The notes below the pieces were generated by a model that had not been told where the DNA came from, did not search any database, and saw only the letters and a list, made by a program, of their open reading frames with translations. The translations under genes and the position numbers were made by a program. From NCBI RefSeq assembly GCF_001748285.1, contig NZ_BDGT01000038.1, positions 1 to 52,565 of the forward strand: 52,565 bases of DNA. The letters are read 5' to 3'. Positions 1 to 9,016 of this stretch are shown piece by piece (positions within the stretch are counted from its first letter, which is position 1; every line of letters starts with the position of its first letter). This stretch comes from Thermogemmatispora onikobensis. GTDB lineage: Bacteria; Chloroflexota; Ktedonobacteria; Ktedonobacterales; Ktedonobacteraceae.

Positions 1-846
1 ATGTACTCCGATTCTCGACAGTTTGCTGTGGCCAATCCTTTTGGACAAGGAGTAGGAGAAGTACCGCAGGAAGCAGCGATTGTCGCGCGTGATCTCGTGC
101 GTGTTTTTGGCCAGAAGGTAGCGGTCAATCATCTCAACCTGGTAGTGAGGCGTGGCGAGTTCTTCGGCTTTCTCGGTCCCAACGGAGCCGGTAAATCGAC
201 CACTATCAAAATGATGGTGGGCTTGCTGCGTCCGACGGCGGGTCAGGTCTGGGTGGCTGGTGTTGATGTCTGGCAGAGGCCGCTGCAGGCCCGGCGCCTT
301 ATGGGTGTTCTGCCTGAGCAGCTCAACCTCTATGAGCGTTTGACCGGGCGTGAGTTTTTGACTTTCACCGGTCATATGTATGAGCTGCCGAAAGAGGAGG
401 TCAAGCGGCGCTCCTCCGAGCTGCTGCACTTGTTGGCCTTAGAGGACGATGCTGATAAGCTCATCATTGACTACTCGGTTGGCATGCGCAAGAAAATTGC
501 CCTGGCGGCGGCCCTCATCCATAATCCCCAAGTGCTTTTCCTGGACGAGCCATTTGAGGGGATCGATCCAGTTAGCTCACGAGTGATCCGCGATATCCTG
601 CAAGATCTGACCAGACGAGGGACAACCATCTTCTTTTCCTCCCACATTATGGAGCTGGTCGAGCGCCTCTGCTCGCGTGTAGGAATCATCAATCAAGGGG
701 TGCTCGTAGCGGAAGGTACCTTACAGGAGTTGCGTGCGCGAGCGAGTGGCGCCGCAGATATGCCACGTGACGCCACTCTTGAAGACATTTTCTTGAACGT
801 GATCGGGGTGCGCAACGAAGAACATAACCTGAGCTGGCTCGAGTAA
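1..846 (+). CDS. ABC transporter ATP-binding protein
   Basis: ATPase subunit of an ABC exporter; it should power the permease that follows 13 bases downstream. The 281 residues show a Walker A GPNGAGKST (about 59-67), a Q-loop glutamine in LPEQ (about 104-107), an ABC signature written YSVGMRKK (158-165) in place of canonical LSGGQ, Walker B VLFLDEP (178-184) and the switch histidine (215). The DrrA/CcmA-like layout and the ending are typical of drug or lipid export ATPases, but the substrate cannot be told. The frame is open from the first base of the window, so the true start could lie upstream. The 30 or so residues before the core are longer than usual and may or may not be translated. 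Confidence 0.9.
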   Translation: MYSDSRQFAVANPFGQGVGEVPQEAAIVARDLVRVFGQKVAVNHLNLVVRRGEFFGFLGPNGAGKSTTIKMMVGLLRPTAGQVWVAGVDVWQRPLQARRLMGVLPEQLNLYERLTGREFLTFTGHMYELPKEEVKRRSSELLHLLALEDDADKLIIDYSVGMRKKIALAAALIHNPQVLFLDEPFEGIDPVSSRVIRDILQDLTRRGTTIFFSSHIMELVERLCSRVGIINQGVLVAEGTLQELRARASGAADMPRDATLEDIFLNVIGVRNEEHNLSWLE

Positions 847-859
847 AGAGGAGTCTTGT

Positions 860-2632
860 ATGTCATCTCGCCAAAACACGAGCAGCCTGAGTGAATTCAG
901 ACTTGATTCGCATAAGCTTCGTTGGCTGCTTTGGCTGCGTTGGCGCCTCTTTGTGCGCGGCCTGACGCGCAATCCGCAAAGCGCCATTTCATTTGTTGTG
1001 GCGGCCCTGTTCTTGGCTCTGTGTTGCGGCGGCTCAGCCTTTGGTCTGACCATGGCCTATCGTCTGATGGCTCCGCCGGGCAATGTAGAGCTGCTCTACG
1101 TGTCGCTGACTGTGATCACCTTCTTCTGGATTCTCCTGCCTGTCTTCCAGTACGGTCAGAACGAGGGCCTGGACATCTCAAAGTTGCTCCAATTCCCCCT
1201 GACACGTGGGGAAATGATGGTTGGCCTCCTCATTGCTCAGTTTATTGATTTGCTGAGCTTTGGGCTGCTCTTGTGGCTGGCTGCCATTATTCTGGGCTTC
1301 ACGCTCTCCCCCGGGCTGTTGCTTGTGAATATTGTGGCCATGCTCATCTTTTTTGGATTTGCTGTAAGCTGCAGCCAGCTGGTGATGGCCCTTCTCTCAG
1401 GTCTCCTGCAGAACAGGCGCTTCCGTGACCTGAGTTATATGATTGTTATCCTTGGTTTTGCCCTCTTTTACATTGCTCAGCAGTTCTTACTGCGTGGCAT
1501 CTTTGTCCAGAACTTCGCAAAGGGGTTAATGCAGCGTCAGTATTCCCACTATCTGGCCTGGTTCCCTCCCGGTTGGATCGCCCGCGCGATCGAGGCTGGC
1601 CTGGGTGGCAACTGGCTGGCCAGTCTCGGCTGGCTGCTGCTGGCGCTGTTCCTCACGCTGATCTTGCTCTATCTCTGGCTGTGGGTACTAGAGCGGGTTG
1701 TTACGCAGCCTGAAGTGGGAGGAAGGAACCAGGCCGGACGTAGGTCGCAGCGAGTGGCGCCTGTTGTTTCTGGCTCTGGCCTGATGCCGCCTGCTACCGC
1801 AGCGGCAGCGATCCCGACTCTTGCCCAGGGCCAGACCGGAGCCGCCTCCTCCTGGCTCGCACGTTTCCTCTCTCCTCAGACGCTGGCCATTGCCGCCAAG
1901 GATCTACGCTACTTCCGGCGCGATCCCCAGCTGCTGGGACAATTGATCATGCCCCTGGTCGTGGCCTGTGTGGCTCTAGTGGCCCCTTTCCTTGGCAGGG
2001 ATGGCGTTCGCGTCACAGGAAATGACTGGTTCTTTCTCTTCTATCCCCCTTTCATTGTCTTCCTCTACCTCTCTATGCTCTCGATCAACGCTCTAGGGCT
2101 GGAGCGCAAGCCGCTGACGGTCCTGCTCCTCTATCCGATAAAGCCAGAGCGTCTCTTCTTTGGAAAAAACCTGGCTGTTCTTGTGCCTGGCATGATTCTC
2201 CTACTGGCAATGCTGCTGTTTGAATGCCTCTTTCTAGGCCTGTGGCATCTCTTGCTACCGTTCCTGGTGTCTGGATTGGCAAGCATGGGCATTGTGCTCG
2301 GTTGGGGAAACCTGACCTCTGTCTTCTTCCCTCAGCCTGTGATCCAGAGGCGCGGCATGCTGGTGTCAGGCTCCGCCAGCTACAGTGGAGCCGGCTGTAC
2401 GCGAGGTCTGCTCCAGCTGCTGATCCTGGCTATTACCGTGATCTCGCTGGCGCCGGTCATCCTGGCCATGATCCTCCCGATCTGGTTCAACATGACCTGG
2501 ATCTGGATTATCAGCATCCCTGCCTCGCTGGTCTATGGTCTCGCTTTTTATCTCCTCCTCACGCGCTTTGTGGCTGCTCCGGCTCTGCTGCGTCGGGGAC
2601 CAGAGATACTGGAGGCTGTGGTCCGCGATTAG
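860..2632 (+). CDS. ABC transporter permease, polytopic
   Basis: Membrane partner of the preceding ATPase. The start ATG follows an AGAGGAG ribosome-binding site by a few bases and lies 13 bases after the ATPase stop, so the two are an operon. The 590-residue protein has about a dozen hydrophobic segments in two blocks (roughly residues 45-280 and 365-585). A hydrophilic Gly/Ala/Arg-rich linker at about 285-345 separates them. This suggests a fused two-half permease of the ABC-2 or lantibiotic-export kind. No motif names the substrate. No alternative function is evident; the permease call rests on hydrophobicity and on its neighbour. Confidence 0.8.
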   Translation: MSSRQNTSSLSEFRLDSHKLRWLLWLRWRLFVRGLTRNPQSAISFVVAALFLALCCGGSAFGLTMAYRLMAPPGNVELLYVSLTVITFFWILLPVFQYGQNEGLDISKLLQFPLTRGEMMVGLLIAQFIDLLSFGLLLWLAAIILGFTLSPGLLLVNIVAMLIFFGFAVSCSQLVMALLSGLLQNRRFRDLSYMIVILGFALFYIAQQFLLRGIFVQNFAKGLMQRQYSHYLAWFPPGWIARAIEAGLGGNWLASLGWLLLALFLTLILLYLWLWVLERVVTQPEVGGRNQAGRRSQRVAPVVSGSGLMPPATAAAAIPTLAQGQTGAASSWLARFLSPQTLAIAAKDLRYFRRDPQLLGQLIMPLVVACVALVAPFLGRDGVRVTGNDWFFLFYPPFIVFLYLSMLSINALGLERKPLTVLLLYPIKPERLFFGKNLAVLVPGMILLLAMLLFECLFLGLWHLLLPFLVSGLASMGIVLGWGNLTSVFFPQPVIQRRGMLVSGSASYSGAGCTRGLLQLLILAITVISLAPVILAMILPIWFNMTWIWIISIPASLVYGLAFYLLLTRFVAAPALLRRGPEILEAVVRD

Positions 2633-2734
2633 GTAGGAAGGAGAAGCTGTTGAGAGGGCGAGCCGGGTGAGGGGGGGCAGTTGCTGCCGGGTAGCTGCCG
2701 GGCCGTCTCCTGCCTTCTTCACGAGAGGGGAGAC

Positions 2735-2752
2735 GACCCGGTCTTCCGGGTC
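2735..2752. terminator. Possible hairpin between convergent genes
   Basis: A perfect 7-bp stem GACCCGG/CCGGGTC with a 4-base loop sits between the converging ABC permease gene and the beta-propeller gene. There is no clear U-run on either strand, so it would be a weak or factor-assisted terminator. Confidence 0.35.
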
Positions 2753-2766
2753 CACCTCGGCCTTAG

Positions 2767-3978
2767 TTAGCCACTCCGAGACTCGTCCTTGGGCTGCTGT
2801 CGCTGTCCCTGTCCCGAGCGCTGACGCAGCCAGAAGAAGAGTATGGGCGCAATGATCACAAGCCCGGTCAGGGTGTAAAGGGCCACCGTAATGAAACGAT
2901 TGCTTGACTCTGTTGTGGCTGGAGTTGTCCCCAGGGCGGGAGGGTAGAGGCCAGTAATGATGAAATGTGGTGAGCCACCGACGTGGAAGACCTTGACGAT
3001 CTGGCGCGCTGGTACGTCGAGCATAGCTACATCGCCGTTGGCCAGGGCCACAAAGCCAAACTGGCCATCGCTGGTGATGGCCACCGCCTGGGGGGCTGCG
3101 CTGAGCGTGAAGCTGTGGTCTGGCTCCGCTGGCGGTGGACTGCCTGGGACAATTGGGGCCAGGACGGCGAGCTGTCGGCTCGTCTTGTCTGGCACGTAGA
3201 TATCGCCCGTGATGGCGTCGTAATCCATAGTGCCGAAGTCACCACCCCGGAAGAGCGTCGGATAGATTTCGCGCGTCCCCAGGTTGACCGCAATGATCGT
3301 GTGCTGGCGTGTGCTGACATAGGCGATGGAGCCGAGCGGAATGGTAATGGAGAGCGGCCCCTGGGGAACAGCGACAGTGGCCAGGCGCTGACCAGAGGAG
3401 TTATAGACTGCCAGGGCCTGGCTCTCCGAAACCCAGAGCTGGTTGCCCGTGCCGCCCGAGATGCCACTCCCGACTACAGCTACTGCCAGACCAGCGACGT
3501 TGCTCGCCGCGTGTATCGTTCTCAGCAGCCCACAATTCGCAGGATTGAGCACACTAATGAGAGAGGCCTCGGGACCAGCAGCATAGAGCAGATTGGCCCC
3601 TGGATCAAAAGCCATGAAGGAAGGTGCGCCGGGCACATGGGCCGAGCAGACCACCTGTCCTGTGCGGGCTGCGATCATGGTGACTGTGCCAAGCGTGGGC
3701 TGAGTCACGTAGAGGAAGCGCCCATCCAGACTGAGATAGGCCATGTGGGGATCTCCCGCCAGGCGGATCGAGGGCTGGACCTGCTGCTTGACAATGTCGA
3801 TCACGCCGATACCGTTCCCCCCACCAACGACGTAGGCCAGGTTGGGCGCTCCCCCGTCAGCTCTGGCCGTGGGCAGCTCTGCTAATCCTGGAAGAGCAGC
3901 GAGGCTCAGGACCGCCAGTAGCAACAATGAGAGAGACCTCAAAAAAGCTGATCCTCGTCCGACAAATGACATCCGCAT
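2767..3978 (-). CDS. Secreted YncE/YVTN-like beta-propeller protein
   Basis: 403 residues. An N-terminal signal peptide (hydrophobic run about 14-35, Ala-x-Ala-like end) leads into repeated beta-propeller blades. These carry the pattern of a displayed value followed by phrases such as AYLSLDGRFLYV, FMAFDPGANLLY and AITSDGQFGFV. A single transmembrane helix near residue 365-388 and a short basic, Gln-rich tail close the protein, so the propeller is displayed outside and anchored at the C-terminus. It is the last gene of a leftward run after the Asp-box protein and the CopC-CopD fusion. Such propellers often bind partners or act as redox or copper accessory proteins; the actual role is unknown. 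Confidence 0.75.
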   Translation of the reverse strand: MRMSFVGRGSAFLRSLSLLLLAVLSLAALPGLAELPTARADGGAPNLAYVVGGGNGIGVIDIVKQQVQPSIRLAGDPHMAYLSLDGRFLYVTQPTLGTVTMIAARTGQVVCSAHVPGAPSFMAFDPGANLLYAAGPEASLISVLNPANCGLLRTIHAASNVAGLAVAVVGSGISGGTGNQLWVSESQALAVYNSSGQRLATVAVPQGPLSITIPLGSIAYVSTRQHTIIAVNLGTREIYPTLFRGGDFGTMDYDAITGDIYVPDKTSRQLAVLAPIVPGSPPPAEPDHSFTLSAAPQAVAITSDGQFGFVALANGDVAMLDVPARQIVKVFHVGGSPHFIITGLYPPALGTTPATTESSNRFITVALYTLTGLVIIAPILFFWLRQRSGQGQRQQPKDESRSG

Positions 3979-4035
3979 AGTGCCTGTTCCTTGCTTGGCT
4001 TGGCTTGATAGAGCGGCAATGGCTCAGCAGGCTTA

Positions 4036-5229
4036 TCAGGTGCTGGCTGGGGTCAGCGACTGCCAGTGCGCTCCGTTTCCCTGGCCGCTGAGCACGTAGA
4101 CCGCCGTTGGGTAGGAGAGCGAGAGATAGAGCTGGAAAGGATCAGCTGGATCGACAGCCAGCTCGCTCAAATTGCCGCGGATCGTTGGCAGGCTGGTCCA
4201 GCTCTGGCCGTCATCGGTGCTGCGGTAAATGCTAGTGGCGGTTTCGCCGTAAAGTACGTGTGGGTTGCTGGGTGCAGCGACCAGGGAAGTCAGGAGAAAG
4301 AAGGAGCGTGCGCTCGCGTCGCGGGTAGTGGGTGTAAAGGTACGGCCTCCGTCGCGCGAGATATACATGCCAGCATCGCCACTGGCATAGATCGGCTGGT
4401 TGGGGCCGGCGGTCGTGGCATCAAAGATGCCGCCTTTGATGCCAGCAATCAAGCGCCAATGGACCCCACCGTCGCTACTCAGGGCCATCCCCGCGCTGCT
4501 ATAGACCAGCAGGTGACCGGGCGCTCCCGGCAGTGGTAGCAGACCGCTGATCACGGAGAAAGGCAACGTCCCGGCCTCGCGGAAATGGCTGCCGCTATCG
4601 TGGCTGACAAGCAAGCCATGCTCCTGGCGCTCCGAGAGGTAAATATAGACCTCGTCGGGACTGTCGTTGCCGGCGGCGGCCAGGAAAATAGTGGTTCGCG
4701 TCAGACTGGCGCTACTCACCATCAGGTGCCAGGTCCTGCCCTGATCCTTGCTCATATAGAGGCCCGGCGTGCCACGAGCATTGCTCACGCTGGGATAGGT
4801 CAGCACGTAGAGGCGCTGGGGATCGCGGGAGCTGACCGTGAGCGAGTAGGTCATGAGGTCCTCCATGATTTGCCCCTGGCCACCAGCGACCTCCTGCCAA
4901 TGCTGGCCGCCATCTTCCGAGCGGAAGAGGCCATAGTGCGTGGCCAGGAGCAGGACGTGAGCAGGAAGAGCAAGCAGGGAATGCACATGGTTGGCGGCGC
5001 TTCCAAAACCATTGCCCGCTGTGACGACTGTGGGGGTTGAGGACGCTGAACCTGAGCCGCTGCCCGGCGGGTTACAGGCCAGCAGGCCCGCTGGCAGCAG
5101 CCCGAGCAGCAAGATAGCCAGCGCCATTGGTCCGATGTTCCGCCGCAGGCGTCGCCGTGGGCCGTTCCCAGCACCTCCTCTCTCTCTCTGGGAGCGGCCT
5201 CGATACCATTCAACCAATACAACGGCCAT
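4036..5229 (-). CDS. Asp-box (BNR/sortilin-like) repeat lipoprotein
   Basis: 397 residues with a basic N-terminus, a hydrophobic segment (about 35-50) and a lipobox-like LLAC giving a lipidated Cys at about residue 52. At least six Asp-box motifs of the form S-x-D-x-G-x-x-W/F follow (for example SEDGGQHW, SKDQGRTW, SSDGGVHW, SRDGGRTF, STDDGQSW), as in BNR/sialidase or Vps10/YCF48-type propellers. No sialidase catalytic residues were identified, so a binding or scaffold role is more likely than glycosidase activity. It begins 17 bases after the stop of the CopC-CopD fusion gene, which implies co-transcription and possible involvement in copper handling or respiratory complex assembly (inference). 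Confidence 0.75.
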   Translation of the reverse strand: MAVVLVEWYRGRSQRERGGAGNGPRRRLRRNIGPMALAILLLGLLPAGLLACNPPGSGSGSASSTPTVVTAGNGFGSAANHVHSLLALPAHVLLLATHYGLFRSEDGGQHWQEVAGGQGQIMEDLMTYSLTVSSRDPQRLYVLTYPSVSNARGTPGLYMSKDQGRTWHLMVSSASLTRTTIFLAAAGNDSPDEVYIYLSERQEHGLLVSHDSGSHFREAGTLPFSVISGLLPLPGAPGHLLVYSSAGMALSSDGGVHWRLIAGIKGGIFDATTAGPNQPIYASGDAGMYISRDGGRTFTPTTRDASARSFFLLTSLVAAPSNPHVLYGETATSIYRSTDDGQSWTSLPTIRGNLSELAVDPADPFQLYLSLSYPTAVYVLSGQGNGAHWQSLTPAST

Positions 5230-5246
5230 GCTCTTTCGTTTCCTCG

Positions 5247-7265
5247 CTAGAAAGGAGTAAAAAACTTGATCTGTGCCTCGTGCAGCTTATTGTCCAGCGT
5301 CCTGACCTGGATGCGGGCTAACCAATCGCCGCTCATGGTCAAGTCACCGTGACCGCTAAAGCTACCGTCAGCGGCTGGCTGGAGGTTCAACACCTCGGTA
5401 CCCATATCCATATCGAGCATATTCAGGTAAAGGGTCACGCCGATCTGGGTCGCGGGACGCTGCGTTTGGCGATCGCTAACCTTGACGGTAAAGGTATTGG
5501 TCCCGAAGCGGTTCGGCGAGATGGTCAGCGTCACCGTAAAGCGACCGTCGCTGGTAGTAGCGCTGGTCGTCAAAGGCTTCGGAGTAGCGGTAGAGCTGGC
5601 CGTGGGAGCTGTTTGATTGAGCGCCGTAGTAGTAGGGGTCAACGTCCCAGCGAAGATATTCATCAAGCCGACGCAGATCAGCACTCCCACGCCAAGCAGC
5701 GGCTCCCAACGTAGCACAGTCATCAGGCGAGCAGTCAGCCTGGTCAGGCGCTTCTCTCGCAGCTTCAGCTGGCGTGTCCAGCGTCTCTGCTGAATGGCGG
5801 TCTCAGAATCATCGGGAGCCTGTTCGATCTGCTGCGCTATCGGATGCGCCTGTTTCTGCTCCAGGCGTTCAAGGCCGTAGGCATATTTGCCATATTCTTT
5901 TTTCAAGCGGGGACGCAGGAGCAGCACATGGAAAGCACTGGTCGCCAGCAAAGCGGCCACCAGCACAATCTTGATCAGCAGCGCCCGCCCGTAGGCCGTC
6001 GTAATCAGCTCCGCAGGGCTGGTCAAATGGAACGAGGCGCTGAAGGGACCGGTGACAGTCAGTAAGACCACGCCGGCGATCGCCCACGGAGAATAGTAGG
6101 GCAGAACTGTGGTTAAGGATTGTGCGCGCAGTGGAGGGGCATGCTGCTCTAACAGAGGCAGATAGCATGTGACAATATAGAACATGCCCCCGATCCAGAA
6201 AGCCGAGCCGAGCAAGTGCAGCCAGTCAATCAGCACTGAAAAGAGGAAGATGTTGCTGCTTACCGCAGCGGCGTGGCTGGAGAGCGTCATGGCTCCAAAG
6301 AGAGCCAGGCCGAGCAGCAGATTCAGCCAGGCGCAGGCGCGCTCGAAGGGTGCGGGAAGCCGGCGGGCCAGGAGCTGGTAAAGCGCCACCGCCAGGGCGA
6401 GCAGGATGACCACCTCGCGCCCCAACCAGAAGGTGCCAAAGCGGCTGCTGGTGACCATACTCAGCAAGAGGGAGGGAGCCAGGGCGCCGCTCCATTGACC
6501 GTTACTCAGAAAGAGGGCCTGGCCGATGAGTACGCCCAGGTTGGCCACCAGAAGCAGCAGGAGAGTGGGTACAGCAAAGCGGCGGCTGAAGCGTGAAGGC
6601 ATCGCCTCTACGAGAGAGGCCGCCACGGGGTCGTCGCTGTTCTCGCCAGAGGGAACCGCTTCCAGCACAAAAAAGCGCCACAGCTGGGCGCCGACCCAGA
6701 AGATCGCTCCCAACTCGCTCACGGTCACCGCAACCAAATTGAACAGCCCGACGGCATCGATTTGTCCCGTATAAAGACTGCTGGTATTGCCGCCCCCAAG
6801 CAGGTCCTGGCCGGGAGGGGGAGCGTTCCCGTTCAAATGGGGCACCGTCCCGTTGGGTTCGACAATGGTAAAGAGGAACGAGCCGCGAAGGACATGCCCA
6901 TCGACGTTAGAGACGCTGCGCCAGACAACCACGTAGACGTCAGGGGGCAGGTTCGCTTTTAAGCCGAGATCAAGCTCATGGTGATCGCTGGACGAAACAT
7001 GAGCATCTCCTGCATCGACGCGCTGATTATGACTATTGACCACGGCGGCGCTGCTCAGGGCCGGATTCAGATCCTCGCTAAACCAGAGGCGAACCTCTCT
7101 CGGAGCGGTCCGCAAGAGGGCATCCTGCGAGGGATCGGAGCGCAGGAGCACAGCGTGAGCTTCAGCTGTTCCGGGCAAGAACAGGAAGAGAGCCAGAGCC
7201 ACCAGTGCCGCTACCGTTGTCGGGCGCCAGCGGGCCGGGAGGCGCAAATTCTTGCTCATCAGCAT
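5247..7265 (-). CDS. CopC-CopD copper resistance fusion with C-terminal YtkA-like domain
   Basis: 672 residues. After a signal peptide the mature chain should start near the AHAVL motif, the usual N-terminal copper-binding His of CopC. The CopC domain (about 35-137) ends with the family-typical VSNVDGHVLRGSFLF. About eight transmembrane helices of CopD type follow (about 170-445). A further helix (about 515-535) and an extracytoplasmic beta domain (about 565-672) with YLNMLDMDMG, resembling YtkA/FixH-like domains, complete the protein. CopC/CopD take copper across the membrane; the extra domain may hand copper to an oxidase. Two start codons lie in frame (7265 and 7259) and either is possible. 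It heads the leftward run with the two propeller genes. Confidence 0.88.
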   Translation of the reverse strand: MLMSKNLRLPARWRPTTVAALVALALFLFLPGTAEAHAVLLRSDPSQDALLRTAPREVRLWFSEDLNPALSSAAVVNSHNQRVDAGDAHVSSSDHHELDLGLKANLPPDVYVVVWRSVSNVDGHVLRGSFLFTIVEPNGTVPHLNGNAPPPGQDLLGGGNTSSLYTGQIDAVGLFNLVAVTVSELGAIFWVGAQLWRFFVLEAVPSGENSDDPVAASLVEAMPSRFSRRFAVPTLLLLLVANLGVLIGQALFLSNGQWSGALAPSLLLSMVTSSRFGTFWLGREVVILLALAVALYQLLARRLPAPFERACAWLNLLLGLALFGAMTLSSHAAAVSSNIFLFSVLIDWLHLLGSAFWIGGMFYIVTCYLPLLEQHAPPLRAQSLTTVLPYYSPWAIAGVVLLTVTGPFSASFHLTSPAELITTAYGRALLIKIVLVAALLATSAFHVLLLRPRLKKEYGKYAYGLERLEQKQAHPIAQQIEQAPDDSETAIQQRRWTRQLKLREKRLTRLTARLMTVLRWEPLLGVGVLICVGLMNIFAGTLTPTTTALNQTAPTASSTATPKPLTTSATTSDGRFTVTLTISPNRFGTNTFTVKVSDRQTQRPATQIGVTLYLNMLDMDMGTEVLNLQPAADGSFSGHGDLTMSGDWLARIQVRTLDNKLHEAQIKFFTPF

Positions 7266-7500
7266 TGTCCTGTCCTCAGCTGTATAGGCATGATCATAGC
7301 CTTGCTTGGCCTCTCCTTACTACCTACTCTATGGATACGCGAACAGAGCGGGAAAGATCCTAGTCAAGAGGAAGAAAAGAGATCTTCACTACCCCTGGTC
7401 AGTTCCCATTGTCCGATGATTACCACGGGGTGTCAAGAGACAAGGGGCGTCGCTGCGGCCCGAAGGCGTGTCCAGAAGCGTCGATCTGCAAGAGGGAGGC

Positions 7501-7530
7501 TCGACGCCTGCGGCTCAGGTAAGCTATAAT
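7501..7530 (+). promoter_or_regulatory. Promoter of rnc, predicted leaderless
   Basis: TCGACG (7501-7506), an 18-base spacer and a perfect TATAAT (7525-7530). The -10 ends 8 bases before the rnc start codon, so transcription should begin at about 7537, within two bases of the ATG. Confidence 0.7.
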
Positions 7531-7538
7531 AATACTGT

Positions 7539-8261
7539 ATGACGGAGAGCACCAGCGATCTTGCAGAACTCGAAGCTCGATTACAGATTACCTTTCACGA
7601 TCGACGATTGCTGGAGCGCGCGCTGACGCATCATTCCTGCTGTCCTGAGACGGCCATTCGTGACTCGTACGACACGCTGGAATTTCTAGGTGATGCGATC
7701 ATCAGCGCCCACGTCGTGGAGTATATTTATCGCAACTTCCCGGAGGCCTCCGAAGGAGAAATGACCTCGCTCAAGTCGGAGGTAGTCAGCCGGCGGGTGC
7801 TCTCGCGCATTGGACGTCAACTTGGCCTCTTTGATTTCGTGCGGGTCGATACTGCCAGCCTGCGCACCTTCAATGAACGCTCGCGAGATTCTCTGTGCAC
7901 TGATGTCCTGGAGGCGCTGGTCGGGGCCATTCACATCGATCAGGGGCCGGAAATCGCCCGTGAGTTCGTAGCCCGTTGGATTCTGCCAGTTGTCAAAGAG
8001 GTGCACAGGCAGCTCTTCAATAGCAATCCCAAAGGACGCCTGCAAAATATCGTTCTCCAGCGCTCCGGCTGCCTTCCTCGCTATCGTGTCCTGGAGGAAG
8101 GTGGCAGCCGGAATGACCGCACCTTCACCGTCGGGGTCTTCGAGCATGATCTGCTGCTCGGTGTTGGCACAGCTTCCAGCATCAAGGAAGCGGGGCGTCT
8201 GGCAGCGCTCGACGCTCTCCGCTCGCTCCAGCAAGAGAGGCCTCCCGAGACCCCGGCCTGA
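7539..8261 (+). CDS. rnc: Ribonuclease III
   Basis: Double-strand-specific endoribonuclease for rRNA and mRNA processing in the cytoplasm. The 240 residues give the normal family length. The catalytic domain carries the signature TLEFLGDA (46-53; metal ligands E48 and D52) and the second acidic pair in TDVLEA (D122, E125). A C-terminal dsRNA-binding domain runs from about 165 to 235. The start is fixed by the sequence: an in-frame TAA at 7530-7532 leaves this ATG as the only early start. There is no Shine-Dalgarno sequence, and the -10 box overlaps that stop, so the mRNA is probably leaderless. It is divergent from the copper gene cluster. Confidence 0.95.
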   Translation: MTESTSDLAELEARLQITFHDRRLLERALTHHSCCPETAIRDSYDTLEFLGDAIISAHVVEYIYRNFPEASEGEMTSLKSEVVSRRVLSRIGRQLGLFDFVRVDTASLRTFNERSRDSLCTDVLEALVGAIHIDQGPEIAREFVARWILPVVKEVHRQLFNSNPKGRLQNIVLQRSGCLPRYRVLEEGGSRNDRTFTVGVFEHDLLLGVGTASSIKEAGRLAALDALRSLQQERPPETPA

Positions 8262-8586
8262 AGGAGGCATTGGCTCCACACTTGTGGCCTTGCTCCCATT
8301 GACTGGCTGCCTCGCTCAGTCAGGCAGGCTGAGCAGACGCGGCAGCTTGCAGGGACTGGTGGCCCGGTGTAGAATGGTAGTGCTCAATTGGAGATAGGTG
8401 AGTAGCGTACCTGGGGCCTGGTCCTGGGCGGCTTCCGCTACGGCGCGGGGGCTTCCTCCTCGGCCTGCACGGCTACAAGCTGAGCGCGAGCAGTCTGGGC
8501 TGCTGTCTCTGCTCTGTGGCCAGGCTGCCGGGCCATAGGGGGGCCAGGCGCAGGTCTCAGTGAGGTTGGACAAAGGAGTCACCTTT
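8262..8586. other. Intergenic region with promoter and long leader
   Basis: No gene seen. It holds a promoter at 8347-8375 and then about 200 bases of presumed 5' leader before the B12-binding protein gene. I looked for a cobalamin riboswitch (a B12-box-like segment) and could not recognise one. A short TGGCC/GGCCA hairpin lies near 8518-8536. Confidence 0.5.
8347..8375 (+). promoter_or_regulatory. Promoter of the mutase subunit / meaB pair
   Basis: TTGCAG (8347-8352), exactly 17 bases, then TAGAAT (8370-8375). The spacing is ideal for a housekeeping sigma factor. The implied start near 8382 leaves a leader of about 205 nt. Confidence 0.55.
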
Positions 8587-9009
8587 ATGGCTGCAACTCG
8601 TCCCATTCGCGTGTTGGTTGCCAAACCAGGACTGGATGGGCATGACCGTGGCGCGAAAGTGATCGCCCGTGCCCTGCGCGACGCAGGCATGGAGGTTATC
8701 TATACGGGCATTCGACAAACGCCAGAGATGATTGTTGAAGCTGCCATTCAGGAAGATGTCGATGCCATTCTTTTGAGCATCCTCTCCGGCGCCCACATGG
8801 CCCTCTTCCCCCGCATTATGGAGCTGCTGAAGCAGAACGGCGTCACCGATGTCCTCGTGGCCGCCGGGGGCATCTTGCCCGACGAGGACGTCCCCGCGAT
8901 CAAAGCAATGGGAATCAAGGGGTGTTTTGGGCCTGGAACCCCCATTGAGCAAATCATTCAGTTCGTGCGTGAGAACATTCACCCTGAGCGTCTCCAGGTA
9001 GAGGTGTAG
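8587..9009 (+). CDS. Methylmalonyl-CoA mutase-type B12-binding subunit
   Basis: 140 residues forming a stand-alone cobalamin-binding domain like the C-terminal part of methylmalonyl-CoA mutase (split-type small subunit). It carries the base-off motif DxHxxG as D17-G-H19-D-R-G22, a later SILSG segment and an AAGG loop that contact the corrin. The start is chosen at 8587 because AAAGGAG lies at 8572-8578 with 8 bases of spacing; an upstream in-frame start at 8560 has no such site. It is followed after 7 bases by meaB. The large catalytic subunit is not in this window, so it must be encoded elsewhere. Other B12 mutases (ethylmalonyl- or isobutyryl-CoA) use the same domain and cannot be excluded. 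Confidence 0.9.
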   Translation: MAATRPIRVLVAKPGLDGHDRGAKVIARALRDAGMEVIYTGIRQTPEMIVEAAIQEDVDAILLSILSGAHMALFPRIMELLKQNGVTDVLVAAGGILPDEDVPAIKAMGIKGCFGPGTPIEQIIQFVRENIHPERLQVEV

Positions 9010-9016
9010 GTGCGGC

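Noticed and set aside
2983-3885. Plus-strand open frame of 300 codons inside the propeller gene
   Set aside because: Antisense shadow of the secreted propeller, which has signal peptide and blade repeats.
8262-8586. Possible cobalamin riboswitch before the mutase subunit
   Set aside because: No recognisable B12-box or core; kept only as an unexplained leader.
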